Positions 23,771 through 37,405 of a stretch of DNA of 64,000 nucleotides are shown here, piece by piece; positions within the stretch are counted from its first letter, which is position 1, and each line of letters begins with the position of its first letter. The notes under the pieces are model-generated. The model was given only the letters and a program-made list of their open reading frames with translations. It did not search any database and was not told the DNA's origin. Source of the stretch: Siphonodentalium dalli (Eukaryota; Mollusca; Scaphopoda; Gadilida; Siphonodentaliidae); assembly GCA_032622095.1 (NCBI GenBank), contig CP136067.1, positions 79,078,705-79,142,704 on the forward strand. The letters are read 5' to 3'. Position numbers and translations under genes: made by a program.

Positions 23771-26018
23771 TCGGAAAAAATTGCGGATGAAGATTGTTAA
23801 CTCTAAAATCAAATGGCAATACGGTCAAGTTTCGTGATACTTTAGTGAATGTTGATAAATAACAAGTTTTGGGGAAATTTGATACCATAGTTGACATGGT
23901 TAGCATTATTTTGTTGCAATAAATCGATTCTGATAACTAAAGCGTATTTTGAAGAAATGTTGTTGTTGTTGTTGTTATTGTTGTTGTATATTGGTATGGG
24001 GACGGTCTGATCGGATTGAATACCTATAAAATTGGATTTCTCGTTCCTTGCTCCATATATAAGTATTCATTTACAACATCGTTGCACCGAGAAAGCTCGT
24101 GGTTTTGTTCAAGCAAGATTATTTTCTATATCGAGGGGACCATCTCCACTCCATTGAATCAAACGTCGTTACACAATAGATGAGAACATAAAACATACAG
24201 CATATCTTCCCTCCTTTCAACACAATTATTTGAATGGAAATCGTAACAACACGATTTTGACTTTTCTCACAGTGAAAACATGCAATTGAGATAAAGTGAT
24301 TAGTAAACGAGCGATTTAATGTGATTTATTATTTCACTAGAGATGTAGCAAAACATTAAACTTACTAATCTAAAATCTCAATTACTTATTGGGGAACTGA
24401 TAACATCCGGTCGACGCTAATTACCCATGTAAGCTAATTGACACCGTCGTCCCAATCGACAGGTATCTTACCTGGTTACTGCATGGTGGGTGTGTTGAAA
24501 ATGTAGGTCATATTAATACTGCTGTAAAGTTTCTCCAAACATTAACGTCTCAATGTCTGAGTGTGGATTTTTATCAAATGCCATAACCGTAACACACCGT
24601 GACGCAAATGACGATAAAACAACTAATAAAAACATCCGATAGATATACTATGTGTATGTATCTGGATTGGAATACGTATTAGAGAAATCCACAAACTTGC
24701 CCATTTAGCCCAAAAGAACCGATTGCATCGGAATCATATATTTTTCGCAGCTTTATAACATTTCTAAACGACTGACCAAAAAAAGTAATACATCACTGAA
24801 AACAAGATACACTGACAGCTATATCGCTATTTTTATATTCGTCAGCACACCCCGAAGTTGTAGAGTGCTATACCTTATTTAAATTAGAATGCGCATATAA
24901 ATCATTTTCAAATTAGTATGAGGACATAACCAAGTAGAAAACATTAGTCTTCATTGAGACAAGCAGTTCAAACACTCTGAATGTGATTATTTCTTAGGAA
25001 GCTCGCAATTAGGAGATATAGATTGTGGCATGTAATTTAGAGATGAATGCAAGTGTGATAGAAGCTGGGATGCCCACAAAGCAGACTCGTTCATCAGAAG
25101 AGACTCAGCGCTGCCACCATCGGTTAGAAACACTTCTACTCCTACCAATGCGAGCCCATTTACATGCTTTAGCGACGTTTTTCTTTGGTTTGACAGGTAC
25201 AAGTGTCTCTTTGCGCTATAATGATCTCTTCCGCAGATGATGCACACGATAAGTACCCATACAGTGAATACACATTGGAATGCCGAATTCGTACGGTACT
25301 CGACGAATCTATCAGAAACTCAGACATAATGGGCAGTCGGAAATTTCTTGATTACTATACAATGTGCCCTTACGAAAATAATATACATATGTGTAATGTG
25401 CATGTATACTACACCTGGGACATGATATGTGATGGGCCTAAAAAAAATCCACAGGTTATATTTTGTTGATTATCGAGGGTCAACACAGCGAAAGTTGGAA
25501 AATCAAATATAAACCACATTCAATTCAATTCAATGCATTGTATAACTCATCGCCGTATACTGACATACATAATGAGAAAATTAATACAATTCATATCTAA
25601 ATGGGATATTTCATGGTACATGTGTGGTATACATATAGGTATAGAGTATTTGAACAATATAGTACAAGTATATATGCATATAATAGGCTAACATTGAATC
25701 CACTTCATCATTCTACACAAGAACACAATAATACTATAGCCATGCATATATATGTTTGCATCATACCAGAGATTCTTTCAATCGGAATACAACAATATTA
25801 AACCAAGGTAGGAACTATAAAAGAAGACAATGCCAGATGTTAGCTGTACCCTTGGCACCATTCGATCGCCTAAACAATTCACTTCCTGTATGGTACAGTA
25901 AAAATATAAGGATCGCCAGTCTCACATCGAACGTTGAAAACAGTAACCCGCCAAATGAGAAGACCATTCTTATTTACTTTTATAACTGGGTGTGAGAATC
26001 TGTTTAGTAACGAAAGGG
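23771..26018. other. no recognisable gene; (TTG)n at 23959-23985
   Basis: A GTTGTTGTT microsatellite, a (CAATT)n-type tract at 25508-25524 (reverse of the GAATT tail), and chance frames. The overlapping 71-88-aa frames at 24987-25469 have no recognisable motif. Confidence 0.45.
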
Positions 26019-26418
26019 TTAACCCTTTACCCAACAAACCGGCCAAAACCGGCCAAATAAAGCTTAAACAGCCTAAAATATCTTCGGTCTGTCTCAATAG
26101 AACCATACAAATATGGATATCATTGGAACCGGCTCCTTGACCAAATTGTGATAGTTACAGTTAGCCCTGTGCCAATGCATTCTCTTATATATGCGAGTCG
26201 ACCATAGGTCGCCTCGCATATATAAGAGAATGCATTGGCCTAAAAAAAATCCTGTTTTTAACACTTTTTACCATTTTTTCTTACATTCTTTAACAATTTT
26301 ATAATTTTTAATGTGTTAAGCCAATGCATTCTCTTATATATGCGAGGCGACCTATGGTCGACTCGCATATATAAGAGAATGCATTGGCACAGGGCCATTC
26401 TGTTGGGTAAAGGGTTAA
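26019..26418. mobile_element. piggyBac-like MITE, 400 bp, with two internal palindromes
   Basis: TTAA at both edges and terminal repeats TTAACCCTTTACCCAACA / TGTTGGGTAAAGGGTTAA. It contains two near-identical 67-bp palindromes (26172-26238 and 26321-26387), the same palindrome as in the MITE at 3906-4192. No transposase. Confidence 0.88.
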
Positions 26419-27290
26419 TGTGTTCATGGACATACATAGTTTATCCCCATAAAGTAACAAAACGATCAAATACAATATCATGCCGTGGAATAAAAGGGCT
26501 CATGCATGCTTGAGAATTATGAGCTTAATATCAGGCTGCTGGTTCATATATTTCATTCGCCTATATGGGTATAAATGCCACTTTGATAAAAAAAAATCTG
26601 AATATTTTTTTTATCAAATGTACCATATTTTCAGCCGAGAGTACCAGATTTGAGCCATATGTGCAGTTTTGTGTACAAGATCTATAAGTAACTTGTGACA
26701 GCCTTACTTGACCAATTCGTTTGTTTGTATAAACATGCCCACTAACGGATAAAAGAACAATTATTTAAATATGCCTGCCTACTATTTCTTTTGATTCCAG
26801 AAATATACAACTATAATCATAAAATATCTCTTTAAAAATCTTCAACAATTTAGTTGCCGTGACGGCCCAAGGAAATTCTAAACTGCGCAATTTTAATTGT
26901 AAAAAAGTTACAATGTATCTTGTACTAAATTAGCGTAGGGTTAGCTTTCATATTAAAGCGGAATTTGTTAAACGTTTATGGTCGTCAGTCGGTGTCGTTA
27001 AATCTGTTACAATAGAGCTGTCTCTTGTGAATGATTAGTTGCAACCAGACTAAATTGGCTCGTTGTTTACTTTACTAACAAACTAAACCATGTAATCAAC
27101 AATGTTATTTTTCAATTTGTGATTCTATTATATAAAGGCAATTGACACATCAAAATTTAACTTATGATAGCAACACTATATATGCTGTGTATACGTCCGA
27201 TCCCACGACTGCGATGGAAAAAATTCTTCCTTCTGATATCCCGACTTTATAACATATATCAGCTGACAGTATTGATGAATTTAGCTGGGA
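26419..27290. other. no recognisable gene
   Basis: AT-rich; one small perfect hairpin (TTTGATAAAAAAAAAT and its partner) at 26582-26619. Confidence 0.4.
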
Positions 27291-27299
27291 CTCTACTAA

Positions 27300-27520
27300 T
27301 TCGAATGTCAAGTATAAGCCACATTGGATCCGTCAAGCCCGTTCCGCGCATTCAGTTCTACAGGTCAAAGTTCTGGAGTAGAATTCCATACATGGAGCTT
27401 TTAAATATTCATGAATATTCAAAACTCCATATATGGAATTCTACCCCAGAATTTTTACCTATGGCACTTAAACCGCGGAATGGGGTCTGGGTTGATCCAA
27501 TATGGTAGCGACTCAGGTAT
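27300..27520. repeat. hairpin MITE-like inverted repeat
   Basis: Inner arms 27371-27410 and 27413-27451 pair over ~40 bp (TTCTGGAGTAGAATTCCATA with its partner). Similarity continues outward (CCACATTGGATCC near 27320 with the complement of ATCCAATATGG near 27500). No target duplication identified. Confidence 0.75.
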
Positions 27521-27663
27521 CTCGCTCATTGTCTGCGCATACGTCAAGTTCCATAGTCGTAGCGGCCTTGTATTGAGACAACCAGATTTTCCAAAGACCA
27601 TGACAATTACCATGAGAAAAATATTTATAATGAACAGCTGAATGTATTTGACATCACTTCCCA

Positions 27664-27965
27664 GCATCATCCTAACCGTCACCACCACCATCAGCATTGT
27701 CATGATCACTAGCATCATCATCATCATCATCACCACCACCATCATTATCACCAACAACAACACCACCACCACCACCACCACCACAAAAATCATCATCGTT
27801 ATCATCAACACCACCATCATTATCACCAACAACAACACCACCACCACCACCACCACAAAAATCATCATCGTTATCATCATCAACACCACCATCATTATCA
27901 CCAACAACAACACCACCACCACCACTACCACAGCAATCACCACCGTTATCATCAACACCACCTTC
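27664..27965. repeat. CAC/CAT triplet-rich tandem repeat (75-bp unit)
   Basis: Three units start at ATCATTATCACC positions 27741, 27816 and 27891, exactly 75 bp apart, made of CAC, CAT and CAA triplets. Both strands give long low-complexity frames (Thr/Ile-rich, Val-rich, Asp/Gly-rich), which are not genes. Confidence 0.95.
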
Positions 27966-27984
27966 GTGATAGCAGGACCAGCCA

Positions 27985-29835
27985 CTATACCTCAACGAAA
28001 ACAGACCATGACAGGAGAACAGCCATAATATCACGATAGCAGGACCAGTAGCATATTACAGAACCAGCCACCATAGCATATTAACAGCACCAACAAACAC
28101 CATAACATAACAGAACCAGCCAAAATATAACAGGACCAGCCAAAATATAACATCTATCTATCTATATATCTATCTATCTATCTATATATATATATATATA
28201 TATATCTATCTATCTATCTATGTATAACAGGACCAGCCAAAATATAACATCTATCTATCTATATATATATATCTATGTATAACAGGGCCAGCACCAAAGC
28301 ACAGCATGATTATCCACCATACCATAATAACAGAACCAGCCATTATTTAATATATAACAGAAACACACCATATGCTAGCAGGACTAACACCATAGGATAA
28401 CAGAACCAGTCATAAATTCATGATAACAGAGCCAGCCACCACACCGTGGCAACAGAACCAGCCACCATATCATGATAGCAGAACCAACCACAATACCATG
28501 ATAACAGAACCAACCAACACCATACCATAACAGGATCAGCCAAAATATAACAGGACCAGCACAAAAGCATAGCATGATTATCCACCATACCATAATAACA
28601 GAACCAGCCATTATTTAATGCTAACAGAAACAGCACCATATATGCTAGCAGGACTAACACCATAGGATAACAGAACCAGTCATAAATTCATGATAACAGT
28701 GACAGCCACCACACCGTGACAACAGAACCAGCCACCATATCATGATAACAGAACCAAGCACAATATCATAACAGAACCAGTCACCATACGATAGCATGAG
28801 CAGCCACCATATCATGATGACAGAACCAGCCACAATATCATGATAACAGAACGATCATATGATAGCATGAGCAACCACCATATCATGATGACAGAACCAG
28901 CCACCATATCATGATAACAGAACCGGCCACAATATCATGATAACAGAACCGGCCACAATAGCATGATAACAGAACCAGCCATCATATGATAGCATGAGCA
29001 ACCACCATATCATGATAACAGAACCAGCCACAATATCATGATAACAGAACCGGCCACAATAGCATGATAACAGAACCAGCCATCATATGATAGCATGAGC
29101 AACCACCATATCATGATAACAGAACCAGCCACCATATCATGATAACAGAACCAAGCACAATATCATAACAGAACCAGTCACCATACGATAGCATGAGCAA
29201 CCACCATATCATGATAACAGAACCAGCCACAATATCATGATAACAGAACCGGCCACAATAGCATGATAACAGAACCAGCCATCATATGATAGCATGAGCA
29301 ACCACCATATCATGATAACAGAACCAGCCACAATATCATGATAACAGAACCGGCCACAATAGCATGATAACAGAACCAGCCATCATATGATAGCATGAGC
29401 AACCACCATATCATGATAGCAGAACCAGCCACAATAACATGGTAGCAAAGCTAGCCACCATGTCATGATAGCAAAACCAGCAACCACACCATGATAGCTG
29501 AACCAGCTTGTTATCATGATAACATATCAGACAGCCACAATATCGTGATAGCAGGACCAGACACTATATAGTGATAGCAAAACCAGCCATCATGTCATGA
29601 TGTCAAAATCAGCACAATTTCATGATAGCAAAACCAGCCACCATAATATGACGATAGAACCAGCACCATATTATCATAGCAAAAGCAGCCACCATATGAC
29701 AGAAAAACCAGCCACCATATCATGATAGCAGAACAAGCCACCATATGATAGAAGACCCAGCCACCATATGATTATATCAGACAGCCACCATATGATTATA
29801 TCAGACAGCCACCATATGATTATAGCAGAATCGGG
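27985..29835. repeat. 26-bp minisatellite with ~100-bp higher-order unit
   Basis: Dozens of copies of CATGATAACAGAACCAGCCACCATAT variants. From ~28860 a higher-order period of about 100 bp is visible, marked by TAGCATGAGCAACCACCAT at 28863, 28990, 29091, 29188, 29290 and 29391. Tetranucleotide/AT tracts (CTAT)n interrupt it at 28150-28275. Confidence 0.93.
28147..28278. repeat. (CTAT)n/(TA)n microsatellites
   Basis: CTATCTATCTAT and TATATATA tracts in two blocks inside the minisatellite; the block is partly duplicated together with AACAGGACCAGCCAAAATAT. Confidence 0.9.
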
Positions 29836-29845
29836 TGAACGAAGC

Positions 29846-30055
29846 TTCACATAATACCGGGGTTTAGACTCTAAACATTTTTATTGTATTGTGCATGTTA
29901 GTTGCTCAACATATCCTCATCATCTCACATAATACCGGGGAGCGAGACTTTACTGTATTGGGTAAGTTTCTCAAAATATATCCGTATCATGTCACATAAT
30001 ACCGGCGGAACTAGACTTTACTGTATATTGGTATTTAACAACATGCACATTACAT
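29846..30055. repeat. three ~70-bp tandem units with CACATAATACCGG
   Basis: CACATAATACCGGGG/GCGG at 29850, 29925 and 29994, each followed by AGACT...TTTACTGTAT. Confidence 0.75.
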
Positions 30056-33000
30056 CCTTATCATATCATTAGGCAAGTGTCAATATTTTGACGTCAGATA
30101 CCTGTCGAATGGTCTATGTGATTTCATCTAAATTTTCCGACCACCATCAACTCGTTGGATGCGGGCCTTAGTTAATTATATGATTGATATGACAGAAGCT
30201 TGTATTTGTGGGTAATAATTGGATAACGAGAACTTCGCGTCGATTAATTGCACATGATTGCATGTATATGTACACATGTAAAGCATAACTTGTCCCACAC
30301 CCAGGGTAGCATTGGAACTATAGAGCAATTAACAAAATAAAAAATAAAGCAACTGGAATGTCTAATAGTTATATAGTTGAATTCAAGCTAGATTATATGT
30401 TCATTTGCACCTAAACTATGTGTTATATATCTGGTAGTGTGGGAAATATGTATCAACATATTTTATATGCTCTTAAAAACTGACCAGATTCAAATCAATT
30501 TTCCAGCCGTTTTCGAAATTTCGTACATGAGTGAAGAAAAAAACGCTCTTTATTCATACCATATCAAGAACTGAATAACAATGAACGTTCTCTATTGCTT
30601 CGTGCTCATGGAATATGGGTTTATGTTTTACAAGATTCTTTGACTTGGGCAGTCCTATTCTGACCCCCGGTTTAACGAAGATGAGAATTGCTAAGTACAT
30701 TTTAAGGTTCAATCCACCAAATGGTGTTAGCATGTGATCTATGATCTGCTGTTAAACATGTTTCAACTGTTTCAAGTATCAGCAGAATATTTAGTTGGGA
30801 CAAGTTTGGTACCTTGTGGGCTACATAAAAATGCAGTTGATATGTATCAGCATGTAGTAACATGGATAATTATGTTGTTAACATATACTGGATTCACATA
30901 TCTATTATAGTTGTCCTAAAATGGTCAATATTTGTTTTAGGAACTCAATCTAATCGTTACTAGACCCGTATCCCCTGCACAATGCAGTAACCGCTGATCA
31001 GAAAGTCGAAAATCAACAGAAATCACAGTAATCGTGTCTTATGTCGGACCAGCAAATCGAGTTTTTCGAAAGATTATGCGGGACTTAATTCCTCACCAAC
31101 TGGACATGCTGGACATGCAGGCAAGAAAGCATGCCAACATCACGCGCACTATATACGCTGAACACATTTGTTCATTTAGCTATAACCGGATATCCGTTTA
31201 GCGGATTAAGTTGTTTTGACTCTTCACGCAACGAAACGACATGATACGCGTCATAGTTTTGTGCTAAACCTGTTGTTTTGACACCATTTCTCGCTCGACT
31301 TTCATGGAATTATCATTATTGAAACCAAATCATCTGATTGTATAGTACACATGTATAAATAACGTTTTGGTGCAATGTTGGGTCATTTCAAATCTTATTT
31401 TTGAATATGAAGGATTTAAAAAAAAGTTGTTGTCCCATTTGTATCCATACATATACCAAGAAGCATCAGAAGCAACCAAGGGCAAAGGGCGCCACATTAC
31501 TTCCAGAAAAGGGTGTTTCCTTTTGTCTGAAGAAAAGCATAATTCTCGAAGCAATCGTTTTCCCACACAAACCCCATTTAACCCTTTCTACACTGAAAGG
31601 ATTCTCCCATTCAGTTATAAAAGTCTACATTGGAATGGTGCATTATTCATTTTGGAGGGGTGTTCGGATAATAAAGGTATAGACGACAGATATAAAAATA
31701 GATAATACAAGAGCAGAAAGATTCATATGCAATGGTGAGAATGTTAAGATAATAAATTCACTATGGTCGTTTGGTCGTCAGTGCGAATATATTGAGTATT
31801 GAAAAGGTTCATTATTTTCGAAGAATAAGCTCATATACTTAGCTATATCAGAATGAATATGCTTTAAATTGCCCTCGGTACAATATAATAGTTCTGATGA
31901 TATATAAAGTATTTTGACATTATATATGGAGCACAAATGAACATTGTATATCCCTCCCAGGGGCTGCTGCCCCGTGTCGGTTATACGGTTTCCATAAAGC
32001 AAATAGATTGAATTAAAACTCTGTTTCATGTTCAGACACACCCTTTGATATTGATTACAGTTTGGATACCACAGAATGTTGTCTTGGATACGACGGTGGC
32101 CGACCCGTTGGAACCGGCCTCTCATTTATCTCCCAGGATGTTTATTGTCATTCTGTAAAGCAATAAAACTTGTGACGTTTATCAGATTCAAAATTAGCTC
32201 ATTACCGGGGTTAATTGATTTGATCTGACTGATTAGCGTGCAAATTAAACCTATTTATTAAATGGCTCTGATAGATTTGCACGATGTGTAATTGTCAGTA
32301 ACAGACCAGATCTGGTAGCAATGCTATCTCCACCAATTAATAATTGAAGCGTTCATTCGGTGCCAGAATAAGTGTCTGATAGGCCACGCAATACGACTTA
32401 ACTCTTGGAATACAGGCTTTTCGAACACGCCTGGTACATCAGTTTCAAGATCTCACCGATGATTATTGTTCTATTTTCTTCCCAAAAGCGACAGTGAAGC
32501 TGTATGGTCGATTTGCTATCGGCGCATATTAGTAAATGGATAATTTACTTATACACGATAGCAATTCATAATTTTAAAGAATATTTTTTACATTCCCGGC
32601 TGTTCCCGGGTGAAATTTAGAATGTCTGTAAAGTAGTTCTTCTTCATTTAACGAGAACGAAAAAAAACCCACAACGCGTATACCACGTATACAATATGTA
32701 TTTCCTATGTTCTTCGTTCTTCCTATGTTCTTCGTCAGATAGGTTATGTTCGGTATGCGTGTGGCACGGTGCAGAACATTCAAGCAGCACAAGTTAGAAC
32801 TTATAATTATATAGAAACCACGATATACTGTTAAAGGCACATTACATCCACAGAACGAGCATTTAAATTATGATACAGACATTTAACCTATTATTGTCAG
32901 AAGAAAATAGACAATGGTATTAATGAGAATCTGTCTTCAAATTTGAGTTATATAACATTTGTGATGTTTGACATCATCTTTAAAATCTTCTTTTTTTCCA

Positions 33001-34240
33001 AAAGTTACTGTTTTGAGCAATTTAATGCGATGTGTAAACCAGACAAATCCCTCGTGTAAACAGCGTGCTTATAAATGTACCAACTCTGCTTAATATTTGG
33101 ACCATTCTTCACCATGATACATATGTCCGAACAAGAAGTGGCTCAGCATCAGGTGAACCTTCAACACATATTTCAAATATCTAAACTCTTTGTGGTTTAT
33201 TTTCGCGACAAAATATGGTTAGATATATGGAGGATATCTGTACTTTTTGGTTTGGTATGTGAATTATCTCATGAATGATGACAAAAATAAATGAATGGAA
33301 ATTATTTCTTTCTTTCTTTTTTTTTTGTCTCGAATGAGATAATTACCATATACAACCAAATAGTGTAGATGTTCTGTTTATTATATGCTCCGCTCATTTG
33401 GTCCATGGCTCACCTCAAAAGATGAGTGAAAAGTGTAAACTTGTATACCCAAGCACAGCCATGGTAATGAGCTTGTGCATATAAAAATAGTTCCATTTAT
33501 CAGACAGATTGGTTGAGGGATAAAGGGGCTAATATCATAGTATGTTTAACCAAAAACAATTCATTATCACATATTACATTTTTTCAACATGAACACTCAG
33601 TGGCGAAGCGATGTTAACTCATCTATATCGAGTCACTTTTAATTTTAGCGCGGGTGGATGCTAGTTGAGATATCGATATCTCACTATAGACGATAACGGT
33701 TTTTATTTCATGCCAAAATACTACTATTTGATAGCTTAGCATATATAATAAATATATATATTTTTTTATACATATGACAGAACTGCATTATATTGCATGC
33801 TCCGGTCGAGATTTATTGCACCAAGTACCCGTCCAATAAAACATAGCAGTGTTAACTTTACTATTGTGTTTGTATTGACTGGTAGGTAACAAATTGGTTA
33901 TCCATCCCCGATTTCGCAATTCAATTACATTGACTTGGCGTTTTAATTTAGTGAGTGTAAATTAACATTTACCATCAATTACATCTAACATCAAACGAGT
34001 TGTCAGACAGACATTATTAAACCCAAGCCGTCAGTTCGCCGAGAAGTATACGAATCGTTCAATGGTACAAACAAATTAGTACCATCAATCATGAAATCTC
34101 GAGTCTATTTCAGAATCGATTTTATTTGACCACAAATATATTTTAATCATATATACGTCGAGGTCACATCAAGGTTTTACAACCAGGCGACATGGGGCTT
34201 ATTGATACTCAAAATGTAAGGAAAGATGGATGCGAATTAC
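30056..34240. other. no recognisable gene
   Basis: AT-rich DNA with chance frames only. One AATAAAGAGCG element (minus) near 30540-30600, a TTTC tract at 33305-33325, and no domain-bearing peptide. Confidence 0.45.
30535..30605 (-). repeat. paired AATAAAGAGCG element, copy D
   Basis: Plus strand shows ACGCTCTTTATTC at 30543 and ACGTTCTCTATTG at 30583 with ACCATATCAAGAA between; same layout as the copies at 61985 and 62196. Confidence 0.6.
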
Positions 34241-34244
34241 CTTC

Positions 34245-34975
34245 CATGCACATGTAATATATGCATCACTCCCATTCTTACCATATATAGTATATATCAC
34301 ATGTAATATATGCATCACTCACATTCTTACCATATAATATATATATCACATGAAATATATGCATCACCCCCATTCTTACCATATATAATATATGCATCAC
34401 TCCCATTCTTACCGTATATAATATATATCACATGTAATATATGCATCACTCCCATTCTTACCGTATATAATATATATCACATGCAGTATATGCATCACTC
34501 CCATTCTTACCATATATAATATATATCTCATGAGATGTAATATATGCATCACTCCCATTCTTACCATATATAATATATCACATATAATATATGCATCACT
34601 CCCATTCTTACCGTATATAATATATATCACATGTAATATATGCATCACTCCCATTCTTACCTTATATAATATATATCACATGTAATACATGCATCACTCC
34701 CATTCTTACCATATATAATATATATCACATGTAATATATGCATCACTACAATCTTACCGTATATAATATATATCACATGTAATATATGCATCACTCCCAT
34801 TCTTACCATATATAATATATATCACATGTAATATATGCATCACTCCCATTCTTACCATATATAATATATATCACATGTAATATATGCATCACTCCCATTC
34901 TTACCATATATAATATATATCACATGTAATATATGCATCACTCCCATTCTTATCATATATAAAATATATATATAT
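34245..34975. repeat. 49-bp minisatellite
   Basis: About 15 units with TATGCATCACTCCCATTCTT followed by ACCATATATAATATAT; period 49 bp (for example 34263, 34312). Very homogeneous. The frames inside are repeat translations. Confidence 0.96.
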
Positions 34976-34985
34976 ATATATACAT

Positions 34986-36553
34986 CACTGGCACCCAAAG
35001 AAACTCGGATCGTGTCAACAATCCCAGAACAACACGTGCAAAAACCATTTGAATAACACAAATGCATAGAAACAATGGTGGGTGGTTGTAGGTATCATGA
35101 CTCATATGTAACAATTACCAAGTGATTGGGGACATGTTATGTTTAAAGTTAAAATGGCGATGTAAGATATGTACATTCTTTGGTAACATTTTTTATTTTA
35201 GGATCCCGCTAAAATAATTTGCACACGAATTATATAACCCCACCAGTTTAATTCACTAAATTTAGCATCAAGGTTTGTCCATTCCACATATATCGCGCTC
35301 CTATATATAGCACCTATTGATGGTGTAGCTGATGTTAATTGGCATATTTCTGCATGTGCATGTCGAAAATGTTATTTAGTTACCAAAACTATAATCATCA
35401 TTTCATTTCAATTCAATTTATTAAATACCTTAATCGTGTGACAATACATTTTGAAAAGAAAGGTGTCAGAATTCAGTGCAATTCACAATGATATGTATGA
35501 ATATATTAGTATACCATATATATATAGTGGTGATATTAATATATCACAAATCAAAATTATCTAAATGAATAAACGGAATATTCGTGTATTCATAGACAAC
35601 GTTGGGGTATATCGGCAGCCATGCGTGTATACAATAGTATATACTATGATTTTTTTTATTTCGTCAGGGGATTGGGGATAACACGTTGTTAAGCCTCAGG
35701 AGTGGTTTATCTCACTCTGGGCATTTTTTATAAATTTATACTGATAATTTTTCGTAGCTTTCGTATACCGCTAGAGTTAAATAAGTCATGAATGTTTATT
35801 AAGTTGGGTCGACTGTATAGTTGTACTGCTTGATATATTTCAATATCAGATCTCTTAAGGGGTGTAAAATCAAACCTACTGGTTTAAGTGTGATCGAATG
35901 TCGTTATCTTTAATACATGTTCGATATTAACCTCAGTCCAAACTTCGATTTCCGACGAGTACGTCGAGGAGTCGGAATAATCTTTGCTAACCAATGTGAT
36001 ACATTTCTCCTAATTGTACCACCCACTTGTGATACCAAACATGTGTTGTTTATGTTGCATGCGATTCTAACTAGATCATGGTATTGTGTATCTATTAAAT
36101 GATCTTGACTTGTTTGTTGATTGTATCTTGTCTGACCATTTAGCAATGGAGGGTAAAATGTATATACCCCACGAACAGTATCAATTAACACAATATGCTC
36201 AAGGTGTAATTATGGGTCTTAACCATTTTCTCCGTTATTTTGTTTTTATTTAGAATTTTGTAGTATAAAATGACATGTTTTAGTATGTAGAATTACATGT
36301 CTTCTGGATAAGACCTCTTGCTATATGTGTTATTGATAATTAAAATGTATTAACGCATTTATTTTTAAATAATGTACTCTATAGACAAATTAAATGGACA
36401 ATAATGAATGATATAGTCAATTTGAGATACAAATAAATGCGTTTCAAATTTATAAGCTACTATATATGCTGTCGGTTTCTGAAATCTTTTTCAATATGGC
36501 AACAGTACTGTTGTTGATTTATAGACTCTCGAAATTTATCATTTCTGCCCTAT
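34986..36553. other. no recognisable gene
   Basis: AT-rich intergenic DNA. A TTTCAATTCAATTTATT tract at 35405-35425 is the reverse of a GAATT-type retroelement tail. Confidence 0.4.
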
Positions 36554-36554
36554 C

Positions 36555-37118
36555 CAGGGGGGGGGTCGGAAAAAAATTTCAGGCACGTATGGCATTTTTT
36601 CCCTTTCGATCATTTTTTGTACCCACCCACCCCCACCGCCAAATTGTTTTCCGTTTTCGGCAGTTTTTTCCAACCATTTTTTGACACCCACCCCCCCCCC
36701 TTTTAACACTAAAACAGAGATTTGCGGGGGGAAATTCACTGTAAACAGCTGTATATGAATTTCTGTGCATACTATTTATCATGGATGTTAACATGGACAT
36801 GTAAATAGGAATGAGTAATTTTGAGGTCATTCGGCCAAAAAAACATGGCTGCCAGCGGCCATCTTGGATTTCAAAATTTGCAACAAAATACAACACGATA
36901 ACTGCCTGCAGTCAGTTTACCAGTTAGAATTACATTATTTCTCTCATTCAAACTGATTCAAAGTGGTTTTGAAGCCCAACTCATTGCCAAAACACTAAAA
37001 ACAAGCAGGATTTTTTTTTTTTAGTTGCGGAAAAAATTGCTTGTTGGTGGCTTTGACCACCCACCCACCCCGGCATACGTGCCGGAAGAAATTTTTTCAC
37101 CCCCCCCCCCCCCCCCTG
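36555..37118. mobile_element. poly(G)-ended MITE C, copy 1
   Basis: Ends CAGGGGGGGG and CCCCCCCCCTG, inverted subterminal AGGCACGTATG and CATACGTGCC, flanked by CCCTAT (36548-36553 and 37119-37124). It is ~85% alike by eye to 41454-42007. The interior carries the CGGCCAAAAAAACATGGCTG...GCCATCTTGGATTT module shared with the satellite at 59258-61300. Confidence 0.88.
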
Positions 37119-37144
37119 CCCTATTATAAGATTTACGAGAAATA

Positions 37145-37405
37145 CAATGAAATCCGAAGCTCCAATACTCCGAATGTCCCATATTACGAAGGTCCAATAC
37201 TCCGAAGTTCCTAGATTCCGAAGCCCAATACTCCGAAGGTCAGATACTACGAAGGTCCGATACTCCGAATGTCCAATACTCAGAGGGTCCCATATTACAA
37301 GGTCCAATACTCCGAAGGTCCTAGTTCCGAAGCCCAATACTCCGAATGTCAGATAGTACGAAGATCCAATCCTCCGAAGGTCCGATAGCCCGAACGTCAG
37401 ATTGT
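37145..37405. repeat. 17-bp minisatellite, forward block
   Basis: About 15 degenerate copies of GAAGGTCCAATACTCCG. The same motif occurs inverted at 38486-38640. Confidence 0.85.

Noticed and set aside
24987-25469. Overlapping 71-88-aa frames
   Set aside because: No recognisable motif, no splice-site support, frames on both strands.
27455-28034. 176-aa Val/Ile-rich 'membrane protein' and 128-aa Thr-rich frame
   Set aside because: Low-complexity translation of CAC/CAT triplet repeats in several frames on both strands.
31577-31610. TTAACCCTTTC considered as a third piggyBac-like MITE end
   Set aside because: No inverted partner with TTAA was found nearby.
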